Of a DNA stretch of 64,000 nucleotides, positions 13,571 to 23,900 are shown one piece after another; within the stretch, counting starts at the first letter, position 1, and every line of letters starts with the position of its first letter. The notes below the pieces were generated by a model, which saw only the letters and a program-made list of their open reading frames with translations, was not told the DNA's origin and ran no database searches. This stretch comes from Sinonovacula constricta (lineage: Eukaryota > Mollusca > Bivalvia > Cardiida > Solecurtidae): contig CM017562.1 of the NCBI GenBank assembly GCA_007844125.1, positions 63,484,138 through 63,548,137 of the forward strand, given 5' to 3'. Both the position numbers and the translations under genes were made by a program.

Positions 13571-15003
13571 GGTCAAACGGGGTCACATCAAGCAAAACCC
13601 CAGACAGGTCAAATCATACAAGAAGGCTAATTGGTCTGACTTTAAGAAAGACTTGGCCATCTTCACTAACACATTTACAACACACAAACACAAAGACCCA
13701 AACCACCTTTGGGACATTGTTAAAGCTGAAGTCAACCGGTTATCCATCCTACACATACCAACAAGACAAATCAAAAGTAGAGCTGATCTACCATGGGTCA
13801 CACACGAAATAGTCAAACTCATAGGAAAAAGAGACAAACTGTACACAAGACTGAAAAGGTCATGCTCACACAAAAGTCACTACACTGAAAAGTTCAAACA
13901 TCTCAAGTCAACCATACGAAAAAAGATTAGAAATGCATACTGGTCATACCTAGAATCAGTTATTTTTTCTGACACACAAGGTCCTGGTCACAAGAAAAAG
14001 TTTTACAACTTTGTTAAACACAAAAAGACAGAAAACATAGGAATTGCACCACTAAACTCTGAAGGTCAAACTCACTCAGATCCAGTGATGAAGGCCAACA
14101 TACTCAACAAACAATTTGAATCCGTCTTTTCAAAGCCTTCGCCACTCAGCCTCAAACAAATAGTAAAAAGTTCAATGTCTAAATTAGATCATCCACCCAT
14201 GCCACCAATCATCATCACAGTTCAAGGAGTTGATAAACTATTGACAGGACTTAACCCCAATAATGCCCAAGGTCCGGATGAGATCTCACCTCGGTTGCTT
14301 AAAGAACTACACACAGAGATAGCACCGATTCTTACAATCATATTTCAGAGGTCACTGGACACCGGTATTGTTCCTAAGGACTGGAAACATGCCATAATCA
14401 CACCAGCATTCAAAAAAGGGTCAAAGTCAAAACCAAGTAACTACAGACCAATATCACTCACATGCATAGCATCAAAACTAATGGAACATATCATTGTGTC
14501 AAACATGATGGATTACTTTGACACTCACAACATACTTTGCCCTCAGCAACACGGATTCAGGTCAAAGCACAACTGTGAGACTCAACTCATTGGCTTCACA
14601 CAGGAAATAGCAGACATGTTTAGATAGAGGTCAGCAAACTGATGTCATTGTCATGGACTTCAGTAAAGCGTTCGATAAAGTTGATCACCACAAACTCGTT
14701 CACAAACTGAAACACATGGGGGTAAACCCATACATCACCACATGGATTAAAGACTTCCTACATAACAGGTCACAACAGGTCTTAGTCGAAAACAAGGTCT
14801 CTCACAGTCTCCCTGTACATTCTGGTATCCCACAGGGCTCGGTCGTAGGCCCAAGTCTATTTTTAGCATACATTAACGACCTACCAGGAAGTGTCAGGAG
14901 TCGTGTGCGTCTGTTTGCAGATGACACAATAGTTTACCTCATAATAAAATCACACGCATCTGCACAAAGTCTTCAGGAAGACATACACAACCTAGAACTT
15001 TGA
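13571..15003 (+). pseudogene. Reverse transcriptase domain of the CR1-like LINE
   Basis: Carries NAQGPDEISPRLLKEL, WKHAIITPAFKKGS, NYRPISLTCIASKLME, QHGFRSKHNCETQL, then after a +1 shift near 14628 VIVMDFSKAFDKVDH (motif A), HSGIPQGSVVGPSLFL (motif B) and LFADDTIVYL (catalytic FADD). The stop at 15001 replaces a conserved Trp (TGG to TGA) in the LE(L)WxxEW segment. Confidence 0.85.
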
Positions 15004-15699
15004 AAAAAAGAATGGTTAATGGAATTTAACCCCGAAAGTGTGAAGTTCTCAGAATACACAGAAAAAAGAAACCGGTTATCTTCCCATACACACTTCATGA
15101 CACCACTCTCAGAACAACAGAACACGCAAAATATCTCGGGGTCACTATCAATAGTAACCTCGATTGGTCATCTCACATAAACACTATCACAAACAAGGCC
15201 AATAACAGTCTGAGATTTATCAGACGAAATGTCAAAACATAGAACAAACAACTAAAAGAGGCTGCATACAGAACATATGTGCGCCCCCAGGTCGAATATT
15301 GTTCAACTATATGGCACCCATGGCAGAAACACCTCACACACAGAATAGAAATGGTTCAAAGGTCAGCCGCAAGGTATGTTCAAAATGACTATCACTACAC
15401 AAGCAGTGTCACTAACATGCTCAGAGAGTTAAAGTGGTCTACTCTCGAGCAACGCAGAAATCAAGCCAGTCTCACAATGCTACACACAATACATAACAAA
15501 CAGGTCAATGTCGATCACTGTTATCTCACAACTACACGAAAAAAACAAATTCCTTATTCCCCACTCAAAAACAAAACACCACATGAACTCATTCTTTCCG
15601 CGAGCTATACGACTTTGGAATGAACTACCGACTGAGATTAAGGATGCCCCAACTGTACCTGCATTTGCAAGTGGCCTAAATAAGTTGTATGCTTTTTAA
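15004..15699 (+). pseudogene. C-terminal part of the CR1-like LINE ORF2
   Basis: Continues in pieces: EWLMEFNPE, TEHAKYLGVTINSNLDW, RPQVEYCSTIWHPW, RIEMVQRSAARYV and, after a frame change at ~15590, FPRAIRLWNELPTEIKDA with a stop at 15699. These are the standard CR1/L2 C-terminal blocks. Confidence 0.8.
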
Positions 15700-15759
15700 T
15701 TGATATTTTAAATTATTAGTCTTAAATTGTCAATGTTCAGGACATGCACCTGCCTTATG

Positions 15760-16320
15760 TAGTCAGTATTGACTTTTGGCAGTACAAAGTTGAAGTCAGC
15801 TGCATTTTGGCCTATATTGTGTCCATCGGGAAAATTGATACCGGCCGGCAGTGTCTGATTTTATTGATCTACCGACAAAGAGAGAATATTACACACGATG
15901 TCTAAATGAAAAGGGAATGTTTGGAAATGTAGATCTTAATTTTCGTATGATAACGCTGCATCTAAGATTTTAGCACATAACGTGTTGTGTATATATTTTG
16001 GCGGTATCGCATTGAGAGTAAACTGTCTAGTAGCAGACAATCCAAGTTCTTAGCTACATAAATGTATGTATATATATGGTGACATATTATTTAATGTATG
16101 TTGATAAAGGAGCAGACAACCTCAATTTAGACATATGAAGTATGCATATATGGCGGTATCGCATTAAGTGCAATATTGCTAGCCAGTCTGGGAGCAGACG
16201 GCTGTTATGACAGGCGGTATCGCTAGTCATGTTTCTGAATATTATCACTTCTTAATTTACAGTATGTATGAGACAAAGCTTTTATATGAAATTGTTTATA
16301 TAAATCTATTTTGGCAGTGT
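15760..16320. repeat. DIRS-like element segment with three spaced GGCGGTATCGC repeats
   Basis: GGCGGTATCGC occurs at about 16000, 16153 and 16213, the first two continuing into CATT(G/A)AG, and each interval contains AGCAGAC. No ORF is seen. The copies could be degenerate internal repeats of the YR element or a target-like motif for its recombinase. Confidence 0.5.
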
Positions 16321-16990
16321 CATAAAGACGAGATAGATGAGCTTCCGGAGATGCTTGCTGGCAAGGTGGACCTACTCCCAGAGATAATGATGTCATCACG
16401 TGCACATGGTACTAGTCGAAAATATAAATATGGATTTTAACGGTGGCAAAAGTGGACTTTAGCTAACGGTTTGGGGAGTGGGGGACATCTTGCCGGTAAA
16501 GGCGTTTCCGGTGGCTTTATATTTAGTTTCTTTGATTCAAAGCGTGATCACTTGTCTCGGATTTAGTATTCTGTTCGTCTTATTTGACTATCTTTAGCAA
16601 AACTGATAAGTACCGAGATGGCGCTTGGGTTCGGATAACTAGAACTGGAACCAAGTTGTGTCCTGTTGTAAATACTGAACTTTTTATTGATTGGGCAAAG
16701 TTGGAAAGGTCCGATCCTTGTGTTTTGCAATCTAAGCAAATGTAAGGAAGGCTATAAGAAACTGAAAGACTGTGAAATCTATGTCATATACGTATTTAAG
16801 GGATGAATTTAGACGTGCGTTTGAGCCACATGTGACTGACATTTCGAAGTATTGCCTGCATTCTCTCAGGGCAGGTGGCGCTTCTGCAGCGGCAAACAAA
16901 GGCATCAAAGACAGGATGTTTAAACGGCATGGTAGATGGCTACGTGAAAGATGACTTAGTTACATGAGTTATCTGTGTCGATGTCGTTAG
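16320..16990 (+). pseudogene. Tyrosine recombinase of the DIRS-like element
   Basis: N-terminal DNA-binding part: AGKVDLLPEIMMSSRAHGTS then YGF*RWQKWTLANG, the stop replacing a Lys codon (AAA to TAA). The catalytic part includes WVRITRTGTKLCPVVN, MSYTYLRDEFRRAF, ISKYCLHSLRAGGASAAAN (HxxR box) and KDRMFKRHGRW (H/W box). A small deletion then joins RW directly to GYVKDDLVT, which contains the expected catalytic Tyr but out of frame. Family: DIRS/Ngaro-type integrase. Confidence 0.75.
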
Positions 16991-17810
16991 GACTATGAAT
17001 TATGTGCTTTGAGTATATATAGCATTATTAATTGCTGTTATTGTTAACTGGTTTTGCTATGTGTTAAGTGATCATAATGTGTATCATTATTGTTGAACTG
17101 ATGGTCCCGTTCTTTGTATTCAGTTGGTTGCCCAAGTGCTACTACAATTACAAATAGTAATTATATTATTTGTGTTTGATTTCTTTGATTCAAGTATATA
17201 TTGAATGATGAAGGGAATCTACCTTTCGCATGTATACTCTTCAATTGGAGATGGTGCATACGCGCGGGAAATCTGTACAGTACGCCACATAAATATGTAT
17301 TTATGTTACATAATTTTCTTTTTCGAGGTAAGTTTCCAAAAGCAGTATTCTTTAGTTTAACAGTCGAATAATCAAGCGTCAAATACCGTAGAAATATTGT
17401 ACATATCACTATCAAGGTTTTGTGCTGAAGTGTTTGATAGTTAATGCAGTCTGTCCAAATCTACAACACCACAATATACGTTGTTGTTATGCTCGTTAAG
17501 TTTTCTTCTCTATACGGCTGCAAAAAGATTTTTATTGGGTTGTGAAAAAACAATCTCCACAGACTGATTAGTTAAACAGACAATTCAGTCTTTTATACGA
17601 AGATATGTTTGCCCATCAATATCACATTGCAGAGTTTACGGCCGAATTAGTGCAGGTAGTAGGGTTGTTTCTTTTTAAAAACATAACACAATTATATATA
17701 CAAGTATATTTAAGTAAATGTCATCAGTAACTGATTTTATTTACCTAGCAGCTGAGATTTCCTATTTTGGCCATCTACCCTATCGTCCCCACCATTTTGT
17801 CGCAGGGGGA
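16991..17810. other. Noncoding AT-rich stretch after the recombinase
   Basis: No ORF, RNA or repeat recognised. It may include the right terminus of the DIRS-like element. Short ORFs on the minus strand here have no supporting motif. Confidence 0.5.
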
Positions 17811-17814
17811 TTAC

Positions 17815-18340
17815 AAGGGTATTGAGATGGCAGGGGGGGGGGGGGATCGCAGTGGGGTAGAGGGATCGCAGGGGGATCGCGGGTGTAGGGGGGTCACGGG
17901 GGTAGGGGTATTGCATGGGGATCACGGGAGTATTGAGATCGCAGGGGGATCGCGGGGGTAGGGGGGATCGCAGGGGGATCACGGGGGTAGTGGGATTACG
18001 GGGGTTGGGGGATCACGGGGGTAGTGGGATTACGGGGGGTAGGGGGGATCAGGGGGGTGGGGGGTCGCGGGGGTAGGGGGATCGCAGGGGTAGGGGGATC
18101 GCGTTGGTAGATGGATTGCAGGTGGATCGCGGGGGTAGGCGGGATCGCTGGGGGTAGGGGGATCGCAGTAGGATCGCAGGGGTAGGGGGATCGCGGGGGT
18201 ATGGGGGATCGCAGGGGGGTCGCGGGGGTAAGGGGGTCGCAGGTGGATCGCGGGGGTTAGGGGGTCGCAGGGGGATCTCGGAGGTAGGATGGTCGCGGGG
18301 GTAGGGGGATCGCAGGGTTGTCGCAGGGGGGATCGCATGG
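17815..18340 (+). repeat. G-rich minisatellite, ~18-20 bp units
   Basis: Imperfect tandem units of the form GGGGGATCGCGGGGGTAGG over ~520 bp, with runs of 4-10 G on the plus strand throughout. There is a sharp composition boundary with AT-rich flanks on both sides. The array has very high potential for G-quadruplex formation. Proline- and arginine-rich ORFs across it are artefacts. Confidence 0.95.
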
Positions 18341-19060
18341 GTTTGAAGTATTGATTAAAACAATGTTTTTTGCAGATAATGTTAACTAATTAAAACGCGA
18401 AGACAAAAATCAGACAAAACTGTTAACCCAATATGTCTAATATAAATTCCAACACCGTGGTGCCGTTAATATTAAGAGGTACATGTTAACATAACGACTG
18501 TGTGAACAATATATCTTTCAGTTAATATTTTACCTACAGCGTGGTTTTAAAATATAAATGAAACCTAGGAAATGTGTTTCTGTTTGTTTTGTAACATGTC
18601 TTTGTCGTGCATTAACAGCTGTTATCCTGCTAACCTACCACAACATGACAATTTAAGGAAGATTGATTATAAGCGGCTCAAAGCCATTGTTAATCATTAA
18701 CGACAAGGGAACCATTTTTTCTAAAGTTTTCGCTAATTATCTGTAATAAACAGTTTGTACAACAATATTTTATGCAACTAAAGATAAATTAAAGCATTTT
18801 CTCCGATGTTATAAAATATGTTCACACTAATACAACTCTACACTTGTACATTGTAAACTGTCTTTATTATAATGGTATTAAATTATCGACACTAGAGATA
18901 GAAAATTATCGTGTAATGTGGGTGCATGTGTGTGTGGGTGGTGGCGCTGACTCCTGATTCTGACTTGTAAGCTCTTTTATTGCTGTCATATTATATACTA
19001 AAAGGGTATATCCGATATTGCCAATATCTAATAAAACATCATCCTACCCAGGTTCTGGGG
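18341..19060. other. Noncoding stretch, nothing recognised
   Basis: AT-rich with no ORF, RNA signature or repeat that I can support. Confidence 0.5.
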
Positions 19061-19064
19061 TATT

Positions 19065-19350
19065 TGTGTATAACTGCTGCAGAAACATATACTTAATCTT
19101 AAGTAAAGGTTGCTGATAAAATTACCTCGATTGTTAGACAGTACAAATCGTGAACTACATCGCTTGAATTGCCCATTATTTCCAAATCTCTAAATAAGCA
19201 CGATAATTTAGCTAAAAATAGACATCGACGTCAGATCTGATACCCGGATGTTCATGTATCGTGATCTGAAAGTAAGTGGTCACGTGGATTTCCTAGCTGA
19301 AAATAACATGAAATAGAATAAAACGGTCCAAACTGTCGGATAGCACCTTT
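19065..19350. repeat. Dispersed repeat with GACATCGACGTCAGA core, copy 1
   Basis: Shares ATTACCTCGATTGTTAGACA, CAAATCTCTAAATAAGCACG, ACATCGACGTCAGA and a CACGTGG-TTTCCTAGCTGAAAAT block with copies at 44345-44740 and 46085-46490. It ends near GGTCCAAACTGT. Length ~290-400 bp and no coding capacity suggest a nonautonomous element. Class is not determined. Confidence 0.7.
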
Positions 19351-20160
19351 AAGGATTTTCGACTCTAATAGTGATGTCTCTGAATCAAGAAATGGTTATT
19401 ATTTCTAGCAAGTATATGCTATAACTCACTTATTGGCAAAGTTTAAGTCAAATTTACCGACTGATAAATTTTTTATACATAACTGAAGTTTACTACCCTT
19501 GATCGCCAGATTGACCAAAAAAGTCCGACCACCATGCCACACAAAAGTTAGTATGTTTTCCTTAAAAAATAAAATGAATAAACAAAACATGCATCTGTGT
19601 GTTGGTTTTTAATAGTACATCACAAATAAATCAACAAAATATTTCCCAGACATAGAATATGTAGTTCAGATCAAGATAAATGTTGCAGATCGGCTGTGGA
19701 TAAGAGAAAAAATGCACAAATGCTAAAAAAACATATGTATGTTTTTTTTTACTTATTTTACACTGAATGATACTGGTGCAACAAACTTTAAGTACATATA
19801 AATTAACTAGCACACCTAATGAATAAAAAGTATAAAAATTAAGAACTTTTACCGCAGTGTTAGTGAAAAAAAATCAATTTGAAGTTCATCACCCCTCAAT
19901 TTATTTTCGACTCAATGCTACTGGAAAAGGCCAATGAATTACAATTTTGTCATTTACAAAAATAAAATTAAAAACTGTACATATTTCTTTCTCAATCTGG
20001 TAGAGGGATACAGAAATAATTGTCAAAGTGAAAAAGTAGAAAGAAAAAAGTTGACCATTCGTGCCCATACCGGGATTCGAACCCACAATCCCCTGTTTTG
20101 AAGTATTTTAACCCTAACTTTGATGCTCTTCAATTGGAGATGCAGCATTAGAGTCGGAAA
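19351..20160. other. Noncoding AT-rich stretch with a tRNA-like B box on minus
   Basis: No gene recognised. Minus strand ~20060-20095 reads GGGATTGTGGGTTCGAATCC, matching a tRNA B box and T arm, next to AAAAAGTTGACC text like that at 8680. Probably the head of an old tRNA-derived SINE in minus orientation. No complete cloverleaf is evident. Confidence 0.4.
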
Positions 20161-20990
20161 TCCTTAAAACAAACATTTGACATTCTTAATACTCGTCGGC
20201 AAACGTTCACCTAGATCTTGAATTAAGGGTTTTCTGGTTTCATCGGCAACTGTTTTGTTTGATGATAAATTGTAAATTGAATGCGATGATACCAATGCAT
20301 GATAAAAGAACTTCCTTGAACGGTTATAAACCGCAAGTTTCAGCCATCACACAGCTCGTTTGGGAGTAGGTGTACAGTAGGTCTACTTCCTGTAGGAGAT
20401 AAAGAGGTTAGGGGTTATTCACTCTATAGCAGATGAACATTTCTTAAGAAGGTGATGATGAAAGTGTACCATAAAAACATAAAATCAATTGTATTTGTAT
20501 AAGATTGGGTCTTAACTGTAGTTTTATTATGATATCATCAGTACACTTTGTTACGCTATACAATAGTGTACACGTGGTTGGTATTTGTAAACAAAGATAA
20601 TAAAATTCTTAACAAACCTTTCACAAAAGACTATGGTCATGAATGCATAGTATTGTTAAAAAGTACAATAAATCGGTCTGGACAAAAAGTAACGAGTATA
20701 TCAAATACAAAAATGTTAGACAGTTACACTCTTTAGTCGTATTCTATTGTTATTTGTTATACCAAAACAATTGTGCGATGGTAAACTTTTAACGATTTAT
20801 AAAAAAGTGAGGTAGTCATTGAATAACAGTTCCATAACTTTATTAAATGTTTAAGTATAGTATTTACGTCATCTTAAAAGTGTCTTATTTCTTTGTATAA
20901 ATTGAATCAATTTGAATACAGCGTCAAACTGGATTCCGGGAAGACTATGATGTCGTTTTAATGTTTGTTTGATTAATTCATGTCTTTGCA
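20161..20990. other. Left part of the unit-2 duplicated block (matches 44740-46085 and 46490-46590)
   Basis: No gene. Shares long near-identical text with 44740-45040 (GAACGGTTATAAACCGCAAG, then AAGAAGGTGATGATGAAAGTG) and 45720-46080. Unit 3 carries extra sequence within, including the dispersed repeat at 46085-46490. It leads into the minisatellite at the same relative position. Confidence 0.75.
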
Positions 20991-20994
20991 GCTA

Positions 20995-23900
20995 TGTGTT
21001 TTGCTGGAGTGGTTGCTGGTGTATGTGTGTTTTGGTGTGGTTGTTGGTGTATGTGTTTTGTTAGTTGTTTTTTTTTTGCTGGTGTATGTGTTTGTTAGCT
21101 TTGTTAGCTTTGTTGCTAGTGTATGTGTTTGTTGGTTTTGTTGCTGGTGTATATGTTTTGTTAGAGTGGTTGCTGGTGAATGTATTTTGTTAGAGTGGTT
21201 GCTGGTGTATGTGTTTGTTAGCTTTGTTGCTAGTGTATGTGATTGTTGGTTTTGTTGCTGGTGTATGTGTTTGTTGGTTTTGTTGCTGGTGTATGTGTTT
21301 GTTAGCTTTGTTGCTAGTGTATGTGTTTGTTGGTTTTGTTGCTGGTGTATGTGTTTTGTTAAAGTGGTTGCTGGTGTATGTGTTTTGTTAGAGTGGTTGC
21401 TGGTGTATGTGTTTGTTGGTTTTGTTGCTGGTGTATGTGTTTTGTTAGAGTGGTTGCTGGTGTATGTGTTTTGTTAGAGTGGTTGCTGGTGTATGTGTTT
21501 GTTGGCTTTGTTGCTGGTGTATGTGTTTTGTTAGAGTGGTTGCTGGTGTATGTGTTTGTTGGCTTTGTTGCTGGTGTATGTGTTTTGTTAGAGTGGTTGC
21601 TGGTGTATGTGTTTGTTGGTTTTGTTGCTGGTGTATGTGTTTTGTTAGAGTGGTTGCTGGTGTATGTGTTTTGTTAGAGTGGTTGCTGGTGTATGTGTTT
21701 GTTGGTTTTGTTGCTGGTGTATGTGTTTTGTTAGAGTGGTTGCTGGTGTATGTGTTTGTTGGCTTTGTTGCTGGTGTATGTGTTTTGTTAGAGTGGTTGC
21801 TGGTGTATGTGTTTTGTTAGAGTGGTTGCTGGTGTATGTGTTTTGTTAGAGTGGTTGCTGGTGTATGTGTTTTGTTAGAGTGGTTGCTGGTGTATGTGTT
21901 TTGTTAGAGTGGTTGCTGGTGTATGTGTTTTGTTAGAGTGGTTGCTGGTGTATGCGTTTTGTTAGAGTGGTTGCTGGTGTAGGTGTTTTGTTAGAGTGGT
22001 TGCTGGTGTATGTGTTTTGTTAGAGTGGTTGCTGGTGTATGCGTTTTGTTAGAGTGGTTGCTGGTGAATGTGTTTTGTTAGTTTTGTTGCTGGTGTATGT
22101 GTTTTGTTGGAGTGGTCGCTGGTGTTTGTGTTTTGTTGTTGTGGATGCTGGTGTATATGTTTGTTGGTGTGTTTGCTGGTGTATGTGTTTGTTGGTATGG
22201 TTGCTGGTGTATGTGTTTGTTGGTGTATGTGTTTTGTTGTTGTGGATGCTGGTGTATGTGTTTGTTGGTGTGTTCGCTGGTGTATGTGTTTTGTTGTTGT
22301 GGATGCTGGTGTATGTGTTTGTTGGTGTGTTTGCTGGTGTATGTGTTTTGTTGGTATGGTTGCTGGTGTATGTGTTTTGTTGTTGTGGATGCTGGTGTAT
22401 GTGTTTGTTGGTGTGTTTGCTGGTGTATGTGTTTTGTTGTTGTGGATTCTGGTGTATGTGTTTGTTGGTGTGTTTGCTGGTGTATGTGATTTGTTGGTAT
22501 GGTTGCTGGTGTATGTGTTTGTTGGTATGGTTGCTGGTGTATGTGATTTGTTGGTATGGTTGCTGGTGTATGTGTTTTGTTAGAGTGGTTGCTGGTGTAT
22601 GTGTTTGTTGGTTTTGTTGCTGGTGTATGTGTTTTGTTAGAGTGGTTGCTGGTGTATGTGTTTTGTTAGAGTGGTTGCTGGTGTATGTGTTTGTTGGTTT
22701 TGTTGCTGGTGTATGTGTTTTGTTAGAGTGGTTGCTGGTGTATGTGTTTGTTGGCTTTGTTGCTGGTGTATGTGTTTTGTTAGAGTGGTTGCTGGTGTAT
22801 GTGTTTTGTTAGAGTGGTTGCTGGTGTATGTGTTTTGTTAGAGTGGTTGCTGGTGTATGTGTTTTGTTAGAGTGGTTGCTGGTGTATGTGTTTTGTTAGA
22901 GTGGTTGCTGGTGTATGCGTTTTGTTAGAGTGGTTGCTGGTGTAGGTGTTTTGTTAGAGTGGTTGCTGGTGTATGTGTTTTGTTAGAGTGGTTGCTGGTG
23001 TATGCGTTTTGTTAGAGTGGTTGCTGGTGAATGTGTTTTGTTAGTTTTGTTGCTGGTGTATGTGTTTTGTTGGAGTGGTCGCTGGTGTTTGTGTTTTGTT
23101 GTTGTGGATGCTGGTGTATATGTTTGTTGGTGTGTTTGCTGGTGTATGTGTTTGTTGGTATGGTTGCTGGTGTATGTGTTTGTTGGTGTATGTGTTTTGT
23201 TGTTGTGCTGGTGTATGTGTTTGTTGGTGTGTTCGCTGGTGTATGTGTTTTGTTGTTGTGGATGCTGGTGTATGTGTTTGTTGGTGTGTTTGCTGGTGTA
23301 TGTGTTTTTGTTGGTATGGTTGCTGGTGTATGTGTTTTTTGTTGTGGATGCTGGTGTATGTTTTGTGGTGTGTTTGCTGGTGTATGTGTTTTGTTGTTGT
23401 GGATTCTGGTGTATGTGTTTGTTGGTGTGTTTGCTGGTGTATGTGATTTGTTGGTATGGTTGCTGGTGTATGTGTTTGTTGGTATGGTTGCTGGTGTATG
23501 TGATTTGTTGGTATGGTTGCTGGTGTATGTGTTTTTTAGAGTGGTTGCTGGTGTATGTGTTTGTTGGTTTTGTTGCTGGTGTATGTGTTTTGTTAGAGTG
23601 GTTGCTGGTGTATGTGTTTTGTTAGAGTGGTTGCTGGTGTGTTTTGTTGGTTTTGTTGCTGGTGTATGTGTTTTGTTAGAGTGGTTGCTGGTGTATGTGT
23701 TTGTTGGCTTTGTTGCTGGTGTATGTGTTTTGTTAGAGTGGTTGCTGGTGTATGTGTTTTGTTTGTTAGAGTGGTTGCTGGTGTATGTGTTTTGTTAGAG
23801 TGGTTGCTGGTGTATGTGTTTTGTTAGAGTGGTTGCTGGTGTATGCGTTTTGTTAGAGTGGTTGCTGGTGTAGGTGTTTTTTAGAGTGGTTGCTGGTGTA

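Larger units (their letters stand above)
12190..15760 (+). mobile_element. CR1-like LINE with 2A-like motif, PHD finger, APE endonuclease and RT
   Basis: An almost full-length APE-type non-LTR retrotransposon. From 12258 to 14627 a single frame is broken only by stops at ~12697 and ~13185; a +1 shift near 14628 moves the RT to 14653-15003, with a further stop and shifts to ~15699. PHD finger, endonuclease, RT and the C-terminal domain are in the usual CR1 order. It lies inside the DIRS-like element, so it is the younger insertion. Borders are approximate. Confidence 0.8.
9272..16990 (+). mobile_element. DIRS-like tyrosine-recombinase retroelement, decayed and twice interrupted
   Basis: In order on the plus strand: gag-like protein with a zinc knuckle (9272-10059), RT (10080-11112), RNase H (11350-12060) and tyrosine recombinase (~16320-16990). 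That order and the recombinase identify a DIRS/Ngaro-type YR retrotransposon. A SINE (10692-10964) sits within RT and a CR1-like LINE (~12190-15760) between RNase H and recombinase. Every domain carries stops or frameshifts. Terminal repeats were not resolved, so the outer borders are approximate. Confidence 0.75.

Noticed and set aside
18030..18338. Pro/Arg-rich ORFs over 17737-18338
   Set aside because: Products of the G-rich minisatellite; no other evidence of coding.
22039..22812. Cys/Val/Leu-rich plus-strand ORFs resembling small membrane or Cys-rich proteins
   Set aside because: Direct translation of the minisatellite in several overlapping frames; no real gene features.
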